Shown here one piece after another: positions 25,022-35,071 of a stretch of DNA of 64,000 nt. The first letter of the stretch is position 1; the number at the start of each line of letters is the position of its first letter. The DNA is from Gemmatimonadota bacterium (lineage in GTDB: Bacteria > Gemmatimonadota > Gemmatimonadetes > Longimicrobiales > Gaopeijiaceae): the NCBI GenBank assembly GCA_022827345.1, contig JAJDTB010000015.1, positions 25,237-89,236 of the forward strand. Direction: 5' to 3'. Under the pieces are notes generated by a model. The model saw only the letters and a program-made list of their open reading frames with translations. It did not search any database and was not told the DNA's origin. The position numbers and the translations under genes are program-made.

Positions 25022-25978
25022 TTACGGATTCTCGGTGGGGAGGTTGCCGTCGACCCACTCGGCGGTGGCCTCGTGGAGGGCGATCGGCGCGTCGCGCAGC
25101 CGTGCCATGTCGATCTGGTTGACCATGTCGTGCACCTGCGCCAGGGCATCCTTCTCGTCCGTGAGGATGCGCAGGACGCCGTCGACCACATCGCCCGACA
25201 ACTCCGACATGGCGACCACCCAGTTCATGATCGCGGCCGTCGCCAGGGGCTCGTCGACGCCGGGATAGGTTCCGGCCGGGATCTCGCCGCGGATGTAGTA
25301 GGGGTACCTCTCGCGCAGGAACTGGATGCGGTCGGGGTCCATCGCCAGAAGGCGCGCGCCGCCGGTCGTGGTCGCTTCCAGCACCGCCGCGGCCGGATAG
25401 CCGACCGAGATGATGGCGGCGTCGATCGCGCCGTCCTTGAGCGCGGTGGCGGACTCGTTGAAGCTGAGGTAGCGGGGCGTAACGTCGTCGTAGGTCAGCC
25501 CGTGGGCCTCGAGGATCTGGCGCGACATCTGCTCGGTGCCGCTGCCCGGGGGACCCACCGAGACCAGGCCGCCCCTCAGGTCGGTGACCGAGGCGGCGTC
25601 CGAGCTTCTCGACACGACGACGTGCGTCACGTTGGGGTAGAGGGGGGCGAGAATCCGCAGTTCGGATACCGCCACGTCGTAGTCCACGCCGCCGGTCGCG
25701 GCCTCGTACACGGTGTTGCCGGTCGCGAAGGCCAGGTCGGTCTGCCGCTCCCGGAGGCGGTTGACGTTTTCGACCGAGCCGCCGCTCACTTCGGCGGTGT
25801 ACTGGCGCAGCGAATCGTTGACCGACATGCGGGCCGCCATGGCGCCGCCCAGGGGATAGTAGATGCCGCCGGTGCCGGCGGTGCCCAGGCTGAGGAACTC
25901 CCTCGGGGCGGCATCGGAGCATGCGGCGGTCCCGATAGCGAGCGCGGCGCAGGTGTGCAGGAAGTGGCGTCGTTTCAT
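25022..25978 (-). CDS. TRAP transporter solute receptor, TAXI family
   Basis: 318 aa from the ATG at 25978 (an upstream frame to 26062 is proline-rich and unlikely). N-terminal signal KRRHFLHTCAALAIGTAAC has twin basic residues and a cysteine that could be lipidated. TAXI signature: FLSLGTAGTGGIYYPLGGAMA at the start of the mature domain, and VSVGPPGSGTEQMSRQIL around residue 145. It is the periplasmic binding protein of a TRAP-TAXI importer, capturing small organic anions or amino acids. Paired with the fused permease 55 bases upstream. Confidence 0.93.
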   Translation of the reverse strand: MKRRHFLHTCAALAIGTAACSDAAPREFLSLGTAGTGGIYYPLGGAMAARMSVNDSLRQYTAEVSGGSVENVNRLRERQTDLAFATGNTVYEAATGGVDYDVAVSELRILAPLYPNVTHVVVSRSSDAASVTDLRGGLVSVGPPGSGTEQMSRQILEAHGLTYDDVTPRYLSFNESATALKDGAIDAAIISVGYPAAAVLEATTTGGARLLAMDPDRIQFLRERYPYYIRGEIPAGTYPGVDEPLATAAIMNWVVAMSELSGDVVDGVLRILTDEKDALAQVHDMVNQIDMARLRDAPIALHEATAEWVDGNLPTENP

Positions 25979-26033
25979 GCGTGTGATCCGTTGATCTGCG
26001 GAATTGCTGCCCGGGCCGTTCGGACCCGGTGGT

Positions 26034-27935
26034 TCAGGCCGGCTGGGCGGACTGGCCGCCATCGCGGCCGACCCCCACGAATCCAGCCACCAATAATAGC
26101 GCCAATCCGATGCCGTCCCACATGAAGCCCGGGGTGATCAGGGCCAGAGCCGCGGCCATCAGGGCCACCCGGCGCAACATGCCGACCGGCGCGCGCACGT
26201 AGCCGATCACGGAGCCGGCGAGGGCGATCACGCCGATCATCGCGGTCAGGGTCGTGGTCGCGATCGCGACCGGCGTCCCGGACAGGATCAGCGGAGGCGC
26301 ATAGATGAACATGAACGGCACCAGGAACCCCGCGGCCGCGAGCCCCATGGCCGTCCAGGCGGTCTTGAGGGGAGGAGAGTCGGCGATTCCGGCCGCGGCG
26401 TAGGCGGCCAGCGACACCGGCGGCGTCACGTTCGAGATGCACCCGAAGTAGAAGATGAAGAGGTGTGCGCCGAGTAGCGGCACGCCCAGCTCGACCAGCG
26501 CCGGCGCCCCCAGGGCGGCCAGCACGACGTAGGCGGCGGTCGTCGGCAGACCCATCCCCAGCACGACCGAGCCCATCGCGGTCAGGATGAGCGCGACGAG
26601 CAGGTTGCCCTGCGAGATCACCACGATCAGCTCCGACATGCGCAGCCCGATGCCCGTGAGCGACGCGACCCCCACGACGATCCCCGCCGCCGCGCACGCC
26701 GCCGCCACCTGCACCGCGCCCGACGCCCCCTTGCGCAGCGCACGCGTGATGTCGGCCACCGCGGGGCGCGTGCCCGGCACCGCGTACGCCGCCAGCACCG
26801 AGACCACGACGCCCCAGAAGGCGGCGCGCATCGGCGAGCGCCCCATCGCCAGCATCACGACGATCACGAGCACCGGCAGAAGGAGATGGATCCGTCCCAG
26901 CACGCCCTCGCCACCGGACTCGGCCGACCCCTTCAGCCCGATCTTCGAGGCGCGGAAGTGGATGGCCCAGAGCAGCGCCGCGTAGTAGAGGAGCGCCGGA
27001 ATGACCGCCGCCAGGGCGACCTGCACGTACGGGATGTTCGTCCATGTCGCCAGGATGAAGGCGCCCGCGCCCATCACCGGAGGCATGAGCTGGCCGCCGG
27101 TGCTCGCCGCCGCTTCGATGGCCCCGGCAAAGAAGGGGCGGAAGCCGGAGCGACGCATGAGCGGGATGGTGAAGGCTCCCGTCGTGACCACGTTGGCCAC
27201 GGCGCTGCCGGAAAGCGATCCCATGAAGGCGCTGGCCACCGCCGCCGTCTTCGCGGGGCCGCCCCGTGTGCGCCCGGCCACCCGGTCCGCCAGCGCGATG
27301 AGCAGCCCTCCGCCGCCCGCCACGTCCAGGAAGGCGCCGAAGAGGACGAAGAGGTACACGAAGTCGGCCGAGACGCCGAGCGGCACCCCCCAGATCCCCT
27401 CGGTGGAGAGGAAGAGCTGCTCGATCAGCCGGGTGGGCCCGTAGCCGCGGTGCGCCAGGAAGCCCGGCAGCCACGGCCCGAGGAGCGCGTAGAGCAGCGC
27501 CGCCGTCGCAACCACCACCAGGCCCCACCCCGTCGCCCGTTTCGCGAGGAGGAGGACCGCGCCCACCACCACCGCCCCCGCGGCCAGGTCCAGCCCGGTG
27601 GGGCTCCCCGACCGCGCCACCAGCGCCTCGTTCTGCGACACCAGGTAGAGCGCGCACAACACCAGGATCGCCGCGAAGGCGAAGTTGACCCACCACCCGG
27701 CCCGCGTACGCGGCCGCACCCGCACGCCGATCCCCAGGAAGGCCAGCGTCCCCATGAGCGCGAGGTGGACGGGGCGCTGCACCAGCGCGGTGAATGGCGC
27801 GAAACCGGCGCCGTAGAGGTGGAACAGGGCGGCGAGCGCGGCCACCGCAAGAACGGCGCGGCCGAGCCAGGGACGGCCCTCATCCCTTCGCCCCGTGGCG
27901 GTTGTCTTTCCGTCCTTCTCCCTGGTCGCAGCCAC
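26034..27935 (-). CDS. TRAP transporter permease, fused 4TM/12TM (TAXI type)
   Basis: 633 aa inner-membrane protein with about 17-18 hydrophobic segments. Residues 25-170 are the small DctQ-like part. Residues ~170-560 are the DctM-like large subunit with GSLSGSAVANVVTTGAFTIP, ASTGGQLMPPVMGAGAF and GMGLPTTAAYVVLAALGAPAL, the usual TAXI-type fusion. A C-terminal extension has three or four more helices. It uses an ion gradient to import the ligand held by the TAXI receptor encoded next. The GTG start lies three bases after the YIP1 stop, with the GGAG directly abutting it, so translational coupling is likely. Confidence 0.93.
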   Translation of the reverse strand: MAATREKDGKTTATGRRDEGRPWLGRAVLAVAALAALFHLYGAGFAPFTALVQRPVHLALMGTLAFLGIGVRVRPRTRAGWWVNFAFAAILVLCALYLVSQNEALVARSGSPTGLDLAAGAVVVGAVLLLAKRATGWGLVVVATAALLYALLGPWLPGFLAHRGYGPTRLIEQLFLSTEGIWGVPLGVSADFVYLFVLFGAFLDVAGGGGLLIALADRVAGRTRGGPAKTAAVASAFMGSLSGSAVANVVTTGAFTIPLMRRSGFRPFFAGAIEAAASTGGQLMPPVMGAGAFILATWTNIPYVQVALAAVIPALLYYAALLWAIHFRASKIGLKGSAESGGEGVLGRIHLLLPVLVIVVMLAMGRSPMRAAFWGVVVSVLAAYAVPGTRPAVADITRALRKGASGAVQVAAACAAAGIVVGVASLTGIGLRMSELIVVISQGNLLVALILTAMGSVVLGMGLPTTAAYVVLAALGAPALVELGVPLLGAHLFIFYFGCISNVTPPVSLAAYAAAGIADSPPLKTAWTAMGLAAAGFLVPFMFIYAPPLILSGTPVAIATTTLTAMIGVIALAGSVIGYVRAPVGMLRRVALMAAALALITPGFMWDGIGLALLLVAGFVGVGRDGGQSAQPA

Positions 27936-27938
27936 CTC

Positions 27939-28649
27939 CTAGAATGCCGCTCTGATCAAACCAACCACCAACACCAGCGCCAGCAGGACAGCCACCGTGG
28001 AGCCCGCGCGCCGCTTTGGATCGATCGCGGCCAGTCCGATCCCCACGACGACCGCGCCCCACAGCTGGAACAGATCGAGTGCGAGCAGCAGTTCGGTGAA
28101 GTAGCCGTCGGGGAGGAAGGGGAAGAAGGTGCCGACCGACAGGGTTTCCTCGAGGGCGCCGCCGCGGTTGTTGACGATCCCGTTCAGAATCGCGCCCAGC
28201 ATGCTGATGACGCCGGCGTGCGCGACCACGCAGAGGTGCTGCTTGAATACGGCCTCGTCGCCGCGGATGAAGACGAACGCCACGTAGGTGATCGCGCCGA
28301 GGATGATCGGGAACAGGAGACTTGCCAGGAACGCCATCCCGACTGCCCCTCCCTTGATCAGGACGGGCGGAACCTGGGCCATCTGATCGGCCATTTCGGC
28401 CGCCTGTTCCCCGCTGACGCTGCTCAGCGCCGCCTGCTGGAACAGTTCGACCGGCGTGAACCACGTGACCGCGGCGGTTACGGCGGCCACGACCAGCGTT
28501 ATCGGAAACCAGGCCGGGTTCCGCACCAGGTCGCCGTACAGCTTGCCTGGCTGCACGAACACCATCCACATGCGGTTGAAGAACGGCGGACGGGGCGGCA
28601 GTTCGGGCTCTCCCCAGTCGCCGGTGGCGGCAGCGCTCTCGTCGATCAT
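27939..28649 (-). CDS. YIP1-family membrane protein
   Basis: 236 aa. The N-terminal ~45 residues are cytosolic with PPFFNRMWMVFVQPGKLYGDLVRNP, the typical lead-in of the YIP1 domain, followed by five hydrophobic helices (residues ~48-235). Bacterial YIP1 proteins are of unknown function. The start is preceded by GGAG and lies one base after the stop of paralog C. The gene is sandwiched between paralog C and the TRAP permease with almost no spacing. Confidence 0.85.
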   Translation of the reverse strand: MIDESAAATGDWGEPELPPRPPFFNRMWMVFVQPGKLYGDLVRNPAWFPITLVVAAVTAAVTWFTPVELFQQAALSSVSGEQAAEMADQMAQVPPVLIKGGAVGMAFLASLLFPIILGAITYVAFVFIRGDEAVFKQHLCVVAHAGVISMLGAILNGIVNNRGGALEETLSVGTFFPFLPDGYFTELLLALDLFQLWGAVVVGIGLAAIDPKRRAGSTVAVLLALVLVVGLIRAAF

Positions 28650-28650
28650 G

Positions 28651-29475
28651 TCAGTTCTCCAGCCAGCGGTGCGAAGTTCCGGAAATCTCCATGGCCATCG
28701 AGCCCATGGGGGTGTTCATGCTGCCGGTGTAGGCGCGCTCGATCTTCATTGAATGGAGCTGGCCCGCCTCCATGTCCCAGAGGGCGAAACCGGTGTCCGT
28801 ACCCGTGATGCTCTGGTCGGCGGACATTCCGCCCATGTCCACCGTCCCCTGCGTTTCCACGTCGGCCGCAATGTCGATTCTGACAAGCGTGCGGCCATCG
28901 ACGACCGTGTCGCCGACGAGGGTGTAAGTGTATTCGGTGGTGGTTGTCGCAGTCGCTTCCGGTGTTTCCTGCGACCGGCTGACCGTGTTCGACCAGCTGT
29001 CCCCAGGCTGGGCCGCGGTGCCGGGCAGGTGCGGGAAGAGTTCGTAGGGCATGCCCGTGACGGCCGCCGTCGTCCCTGCGGGACCCTCGATCTCGGGGGT
29101 CGACAGGAGGTTCACGGTGCCCTGCGGGTCCATGACGAAGACGAAGTCGCCGGTCGCCTCCGGTTCGAGGGTCTGCGATCCCATCATGGGGTTCGCCATG
29201 GTCATGCTCAGACCCTCCAGCGTCGCCGTGACGCGCACTCCCTCCGGGTCGGCCGAGAACGCTGTTGCCAGGGTGGCCGAGGTCGTGATATCGATTTGCA
29301 TGGCCCCGGTCGGGGTGTTCATCGACGTTACCAGGGTGTCCGCAAAGCGGTAGGTCGCGGCCGGGTTTTCGGGAACGCCGTGGGCCAAACTCCCACCGGC
29401 GCCCTGCGCGCTGAGCGCCTGCGCGGGGATGGAAAGGACGCAGGCACAGGCGGATATGATGATACTTCGGGGCAT
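28651..29475 (-). CDS. Secreted protein of unknown function (paralog C of three-member family)
   Basis: 274 aa. ATG at 29475 with GGAG nine bases upstream. Sec signal ending near AQALSAQG, without a lipobox cysteine, so it is probably released or periplasmic. Family blocks in order: ATYRFADT, MNTPTGAMQI, ANPMMGSQ, YELFPHLP, PGDSWSNTV, YTYTLVGDTVVDGRTLVRID and SITGTDTGFALWDME. It shares the TLVGDTVVDGR core with paralogs A and B, while its middle is more Thr/Met-rich. First gene of a run with YIP1, TRAP permease, TAXI receptor and aminotransferase. Function unknown. Confidence 0.82.
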   Translation of the reverse strand: MPRSIIISACACVLSIPAQALSAQGAGGSLAHGVPENPAATYRFADTLVTSMNTPTGAMQIDITTSATLATAFSADPEGVRVTATLEGLSMTMANPMMGSQTLEPEATGDFVFVMDPQGTVNLLSTPEIEGPAGTTAAVTGMPYELFPHLPGTAAQPGDSWSNTVSRSQETPEATATTTTEYTYTLVGDTVVDGRTLVRIDIAADVETQGTVDMGGMSADQSITGTDTGFALWDMEAGQLHSMKIERAYTGSMNTPMGSMAMEISGTSHRWLEN

Positions 29476-29669
29476 GGATAATCTCCGGTCTTCAGGCTGT
29501 TGTCGGACGGCCGCCAGAGCATCCGCGCACCGGCCGCCGCACCAAGCTACCCCGCCGATTCTGGCCGGGCAAACCGGATGGCGTTATCGTTCTCGCCGCC
29601 TGAGGGGGCGCGTCAGGATGCAGGGTATTGGCACTTGAGGGCATTGGCAGGGACAACACCCGAGGTGAT

Positions 29670-30239
29670 ATGAGCTACAGGACAAACCCGGACAGAATTC
29701 TCGAGAACATCGACCGTGCCCGGAGCCGGGACATGGAGCGGGCGCTGTCGTTGAACGACCGCCAGGCCCGTGGCAAGGAGCTGGACACCGACATTCCCGA
29801 TGGTGATTCCACGACTCCGGAGCGGATGCGGCGGCTCTTCGGCCTGGTGGAGTCGGGGTACCGCCGAGCGGCCCAGGGCACCGAGATCGGGCCACTCGCG
29901 GCCCGCTTTCGCGCCATCGGCGACATCTCGCACCAGACGGCGCGCGGCGACGTGAGCGTCTCGGTCCACTATCTCGACTCCGAGCGGCACGACGACGTGG
30001 GTGTGGTGCCCTTCGGAATCACGCCGCGCGATCTCGAGGAAGCCAAGAAGCAGACCCGGACCAGCCGTCCGGACGTAAACGCAATCAAGGTTCTGCGCCT
30101 TCGGCTGCGCGACGGTGTTCTGGCGGCCTACAGGAAGATCGAGCCGCGCCTGCGCGATGCCCTGAAGGACCGCGCCGACATCGGCCATGTCGCGGCCGAG
30201 GTCACCCTGGACCTGCGGCCCAACACGCCGAGCCTGTAG
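29670..30239 (+). CDS. Hypothetical cytosolic protein
   Basis: 189 aa; I recognise no domain. ATG at 29670 preceded by GAGGTGAT (short spacing); an upstream in-frame start at 29628 is possible. The sequence is charged, without signal or membrane segment: an N-terminal helical stretch (RILENIDRARSRDMERALSLND), then RARSRD/ERMRRLFGLVESGYRRAA, a small strand-rich part (DVSVSVHYLDSERHDDVGVVPFGI) and a helical C-terminus (DGVLAAYRKIEPRLRDALKD). It sits alone between divergent paralog C and the PilB-like gene. Codon usage resembles its neighbours, which supports a real gene. Confidence 0.6.
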   Translation: MSYRTNPDRILENIDRARSRDMERALSLNDRQARGKELDTDIPDGDSTTPERMRRLFGLVESGYRRAAQGTEIGPLAARFRAIGDISHQTARGDVSVSVHYLDSERHDDVGVVPFGITPRDLEEAKKQTRTSRPDVNAIKVLRLRLRDGVLAAYRKIEPRLRDALKDRADIGHVAAEVTLDLRPNTPSL

Positions 30240-30366
30240 AGCCCGGGGCGGCTGTAGCAGCCCGCCAACCGGCCACCCTGGCCCGCCCGGGCGAGCTTCG
30301 GCGACCGGCAGCACGGTAGTCCCATCCAGCCATGGCATCGCCCTTCGCGGGGCGCCAGCTTTTGCC

Positions 30367-32127
<1,761 letters not shown>

Positions 32128-32179
32128 CCGTCCAGCCGGGGCCGCCGGCCGCGGTGACGCACGGATTCTTCCGGGACTG

Positions 32180-33289
32180 CTACTCCGCCTCGAAGACTTC
32201 CTTGCGCGTGGTGAGCGCCTCGATGCGTTCGATGTCGGGGGCAACGCCGATCCCGGGCCCGTCCGGGACGGGCATCATGCCGTCGATCATCTCGAATTCC
32301 GGCGATACGATATCCCTCGACCAATACCGCCGGGAATTCGAAATGTCCCCCGGAATCGTAAAGCCGGGCAGTGTGGCGAGCGCGACGTTGTACGCGCGCC
32401 CGACGCCCGATTCGAGCATGCCTCCGCACCAGACGGGCCAGCCCGCCGCGCGGCAGGCGTCGTGTATGGAGATAGAAGACCTGAAGCCGCCCACCCGCCC
32501 GGGTTTGATGTTGATGATCCTGCCGGCATTGAGACTTAAAGCCAGACGGGCATCGCCCGGCGACCGGATTGATTCATCAAGGCAGACGGGGGTTTTGATG
32601 TGCTTCTGCAAGATTGAGTGGTCGAGCACATCTTCATATGAAAGCGGCTGTTCGATCATCATCAGGTCGTGATCGTCCATCGCCTTGAGGCGCGGAAGAT
32701 CGTCGGGCAGGGCATATGCAGAGTTTGCATCAGCCATGATGGGCACATCGGGAAAACGCTCTCTGACAGCACCCAGCATCTCCACATCTCTGCCCGGCTT
32801 GATTTTGATCTTTATCTTGCGATAGCCCTCGTCGATGTACTGTTCGACCTTGGCACAAAGCGCCTCGTTGGTCTTCTGAATGCCGATCGAAACTCCGACG
32901 GGGACTGCATCCCTCGTCCCTCCCACCAGGTCTCTCAGGGAGATTCCGCGCCGCCTGGCTTCAAGATCCCACCCGCCCATTTCGATCGCCGCGCGGGCCA
33001 TTGGGTGACCCCGCAGCCACGGGACCGGGTGCAGCTGGCGCCCGTCGTCGAACTCGCTGCCTACCAGCGCCGGCAGCAGCCAGCGGGTCAGGACGAACCA
33101 GGCCGTATCGATCGTTTCGTAGGTGTAGCCCGGGGTCTCTCCGGCCACGCATTCCGACCAGGCGATGATCCCGTCCGCCTCGAGCGTCAAGAGGATTATG
33201 CGGCGGCCCTTCGTGCCGCCGCTGCTGATCTCAAAGAACTCCCGGAGTTCCAGCGGGATCTCCCGCAGGACAGCCCTGTCAATGCGCAT
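32180..33289 (-). CDS. menC: o-Succinylbenzoate synthase/N-acylamino-acid racemase (enolase superfamily)
   Basis: 369 aa of the enolase superfamily, MenC type 2 (OSBS/NSAR) subgroup. Seen: catalytic K-x-K in KIKIKIKPG near residue 158, metal ligands in ADANSAY (Asp near 184), EQPL and CLDES, and the second catalytic lysine in INIKPGRVGG. The N-terminal capping domain has ELREFFEISSG. Members either make o-succinylbenzoate for menaquinone or racemise N-acylamino acids, and many do both; no other men gene is nearby, so the physiological role is open. Codon use is noticeably richer in A/T than in neighbours, especially 32450-32900. Convergent with the PilB-like gene. Confidence 0.88.
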   Translation of the reverse strand: MRIDRAVLREIPLELREFFEISSGGTKGRRIILLTLEADGIIAWSECVAGETPGYTYETIDTAWFVLTRWLLPALVGSEFDDGRQLHPVPWLRGHPMARAAIEMGGWDLEARRRGISLRDLVGGTRDAVPVGVSIGIQKTNEALCAKVEQYIDEGYRKIKIKIKPGRDVEMLGAVRERFPDVPIMADANSAYALPDDLPRLKAMDDHDLMMIEQPLSYEDVLDHSILQKHIKTPVCLDESIRSPGDARLALSLNAGRIINIKPGRVGGFRSSISIHDACRAAGWPVWCGGMLESGVGRAYNVALATLPGFTIPGDISNSRRYWSRDIVSPEFEMIDGMMPVPDGPGIGVAPDIERIEALTTRKEVFEAE

Positions 33290-33342
33290 GTGTTTGGGAC
33301 GCTTGTGTTTGTGGTTGGGGTCCGGCGACTCGCCCGGAGGAG

Positions 33343-33780
33343 CTACTCGGCGTCGCTCTCGCCGCCCGCCCCTTCAGCCTTCGCCTTCATCGCGTCCCGC
33401 CGCCGGACCGAATGAATGCCCGTGAGCAATGACGTGGAGGACTTGGTCCTCACGCCGCCAGCCAGGAGCGCATCGCGGATCGCGGGAACCGGATGGTCGG
33501 CACCGAACCTCGCCACGAACTTGCGGTAGGCGGCGGTCGGTCCCATTCCCCGGAAAAGCCCGGATGGAATCGGCGGATGGTTCGTGGCCTTCTTCTTCCG
33601 CCTTTTCCTGCGCACCGGCGCCCGGCGCTTCGTCGGCGCCTCTGCCGGACCCAGCGCCAACAGGCCCTTCAGGGCATCAACCGTCTGGCGGAGCGCCTCG
33701 CCGCGCTTTTCGTGGTTTGCCAGCTCGGCCTGGGCCTGTTTGAGCGCACTCTCGTAGCTTCTCTTCGTTGCTGCGTCCAT
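33343..33780 (-). CDS. Small protein: coiled coil plus winged-helix-like domain (putative DNA-binding)
   Basis: 145 aa. Residues ~2-45 are a likely coiled coil (KRSYESALKQAQAELANHEK). A very basic linker follows (KRRAPVRRKRRKKK). Residues ~75-130 (GPTAAYRKFVARFGADHPVP, IRDALLAGGVRTKSSTSLL) look like a HARE-type winged helix, as in small DNA-associated proteins. That assignment is from pattern only. An inverted repeat sits over the predicted transcription start (33835-33857), suggesting autoregulation. Not clearly in an operon: 53 bases after menC's start and 142 before the M20 gene's end. Confidence 0.6.
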   Translation of the reverse strand: MDAATKRSYESALKQAQAELANHEKRGEALRQTVDALKGLLALGPAEAPTKRRAPVRRKRRKKKATNHPPIPSGLFRGMGPTAAYRKFVARFGADHPVPAIRDALLAGGVRTKSSTSLLTGIHSVRRRDAMKAKAEGAGGESDAE

Positions 33781-33834
33781 CTTTTACAAATCTCCAGCTG
33801 TGGGTTGCGGGGGCCCCATTGGGCGGTCGGCAAA

Positions 33835-33889
33835 GCACGCACCTTCAAGATGCGTGCATACAATATATGAGCCCGACAACAAATGCAAC
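33835..33889 (-). promoter_or_regulatory. Promoter with overlapping inverted-repeat operator candidate
   Basis: On the minus strand a TATATT (33867-33862) could be a -10 box for the gene starting at 33780, with GTTGCA (33889-33884) as a weak -35. Just downstream, GCACGCA (33835-33841) and TGCGTGC (33851-33857) form a perfect 7-bp inverted repeat with a 9-base spacer that would cover the start of transcription, the usual place for a repressor site. Confidence 0.45.
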
Positions 33890-33922
33890 CGGCAAGACGG
33901 ATGAAAGGCCGATGCCGGGCGT

Positions 33923-35071
33923 CTACATGGTCTCAAACAGGGCGGCCATCAACGCAACCCGCCGTGGCAAATCGTTCAAGAGAATGTGCTCGCCCAGAGT
34001 ATGTGCGCCGCCGCCGTCCGGCCCCAGGCCATCCAGGGTGGGACAGCCGACGGCCGAGGTCAGATTGCCGTCGCTCCCTCCGCCCGTCTTGCCCTCGCCA
34101 AGTTCGAACCCGAGTTGCCCGGCTAGCAGGCGCGCCTTTTGGAACAGTCGATTTGATGCCGGGGTCTTTTCCAGTGCGCCCCTGTTTATGCCTCCATCGA
34201 GCGTTAGTTTGCAACGCTTGTCGAATGGCTTCGACGCCCGCAGTGCCGCGTCGACCCGGCACGCCTCATCCAGAGTCCAGAAGCGCACGTCGATTGTGCA
34301 TTTCGCGGCGGCGGCCACAACATTCTCGGTTGTGCCGCCGGAAATGACGCCCACGCTCACCGTCGTTCCGGCCGCGGGGTCCGCCAGGTCGTATATGCGG
34401 CAGATCTGGCGGGCGATTTCGTGCACCGCGCTAGCCCCCGCCTCCGGTTCTATTCCGGCGTGCGCGGGCTTCCCGGCAACGCTGAGCACATACGCGCCCA
34501 CGCCCTTGCGGCGGCTCTTGACGCCCCCGCCGGGCACCGACGGCTCGACCACCAGCGCCGCCCGGGACGCACGCGCCTCCGCCTCGATCAGCTCCCGCGA
34601 GGTGGGCGATCCCCATTCCTCGTCGCAGGTGATCAGGAAGGAGAGATCCGACTTCGGGCCCGCGCTCCTTTCCGCCAGGAGCCGCAGCGCGAAGATGGAG
34701 GCCGCGACACCGCTCTTCATGTCGTAGACGCCGGGACCCTGGATCCGCCCGTCCGTCACGGCGTACGGGAACTGCTCGAGCGTACCGAGGGGATGGACGG
34801 TGTCCATGTGTCCCACGACGAGGAGAGGCCGTCCGTCTCCGTTGCCCGATCCCGCGAACCGGGCCAGGAGATGCGCGCCGAGCCTGGGCGACGGGAGGCG
34901 CTCGACCTGGCCTCCCGCCCGGATCAGCGCGTCCTCGAGGATGTCGGCCACGGCGAGATTCGCCGCCTCGTTGCCGGTGGGCGATTCGGTCGTCACGAGG
35001 CGATGCAGCAACGCCGTGCATTCGTCAGCCCGTTTTTCCGCTTCCCGCATGGTCACGCTGAGCCTTGTCAT
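33923..35071 (-). CDS. M20-family peptidase (glutamate carboxypeptidase type)
   Basis: 382 aa zinc metallopeptidase of the M20 CPG2-like group. The frame is open far upstream, but the ATG at 35071 is well placed: GGAGG just ahead, and it overlaps the glcF stop as ATGA. Seen: VVGHMDTVHP (first zinc His and catalytic Asp), GVYDMKSGVAAS (bridging Asp), TCDEEWGSP (catalytic Glu-Glu), and the dimerisation-domain motif GKPAHAGIEPEAG; the last zinc His is in GGGAHTLGEHIL. Cytosolic by lack of a signal. It would cleave a C-terminal glutamate or a similar amide bond. Last gene of the glc run. Its 3' half is more A/T-rich than its 5' half. Confidence 0.9.
   Translation of the reverse strand: MTRLSVTMREAEKRADECTALLHRLVTTESPTGNEAANLAVADILEDALIRAGGQVERLPSPRLGAHLLARFAGSGNGDGRPLLVVGHMDTVHPLGTLEQFPYAVTDGRIQGPGVYDMKSGVAASIFALRLLAERSAGPKSDLSFLITCDEEWGSPTSRELIEAEARASRAALVVEPSVPGGGVKSRRKGVGAYVLSVAGKPAHAGIEPEAGASAVHEIARQICRIYDLADPAAGTTVSVGVISGGTTENVVAAAAKCTIDVRFWTLDEACRVDAALRASKPFDKRCKLTLDGGINRGALEKTPASNRLFQKARLLAGQLGFELGEGKTGGGSDGNLTSAVGCPTLDGLGPDGGGAHTLGEHILLNDLPRRVALMAALFETM

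Noticed and set aside
30240..30366. Possible c-di-GMP (GEMM) riboswitch before the PilB-like gene
   Set aside because: The conserved bases of the GEMM core and tetraloop receptor could not be found.
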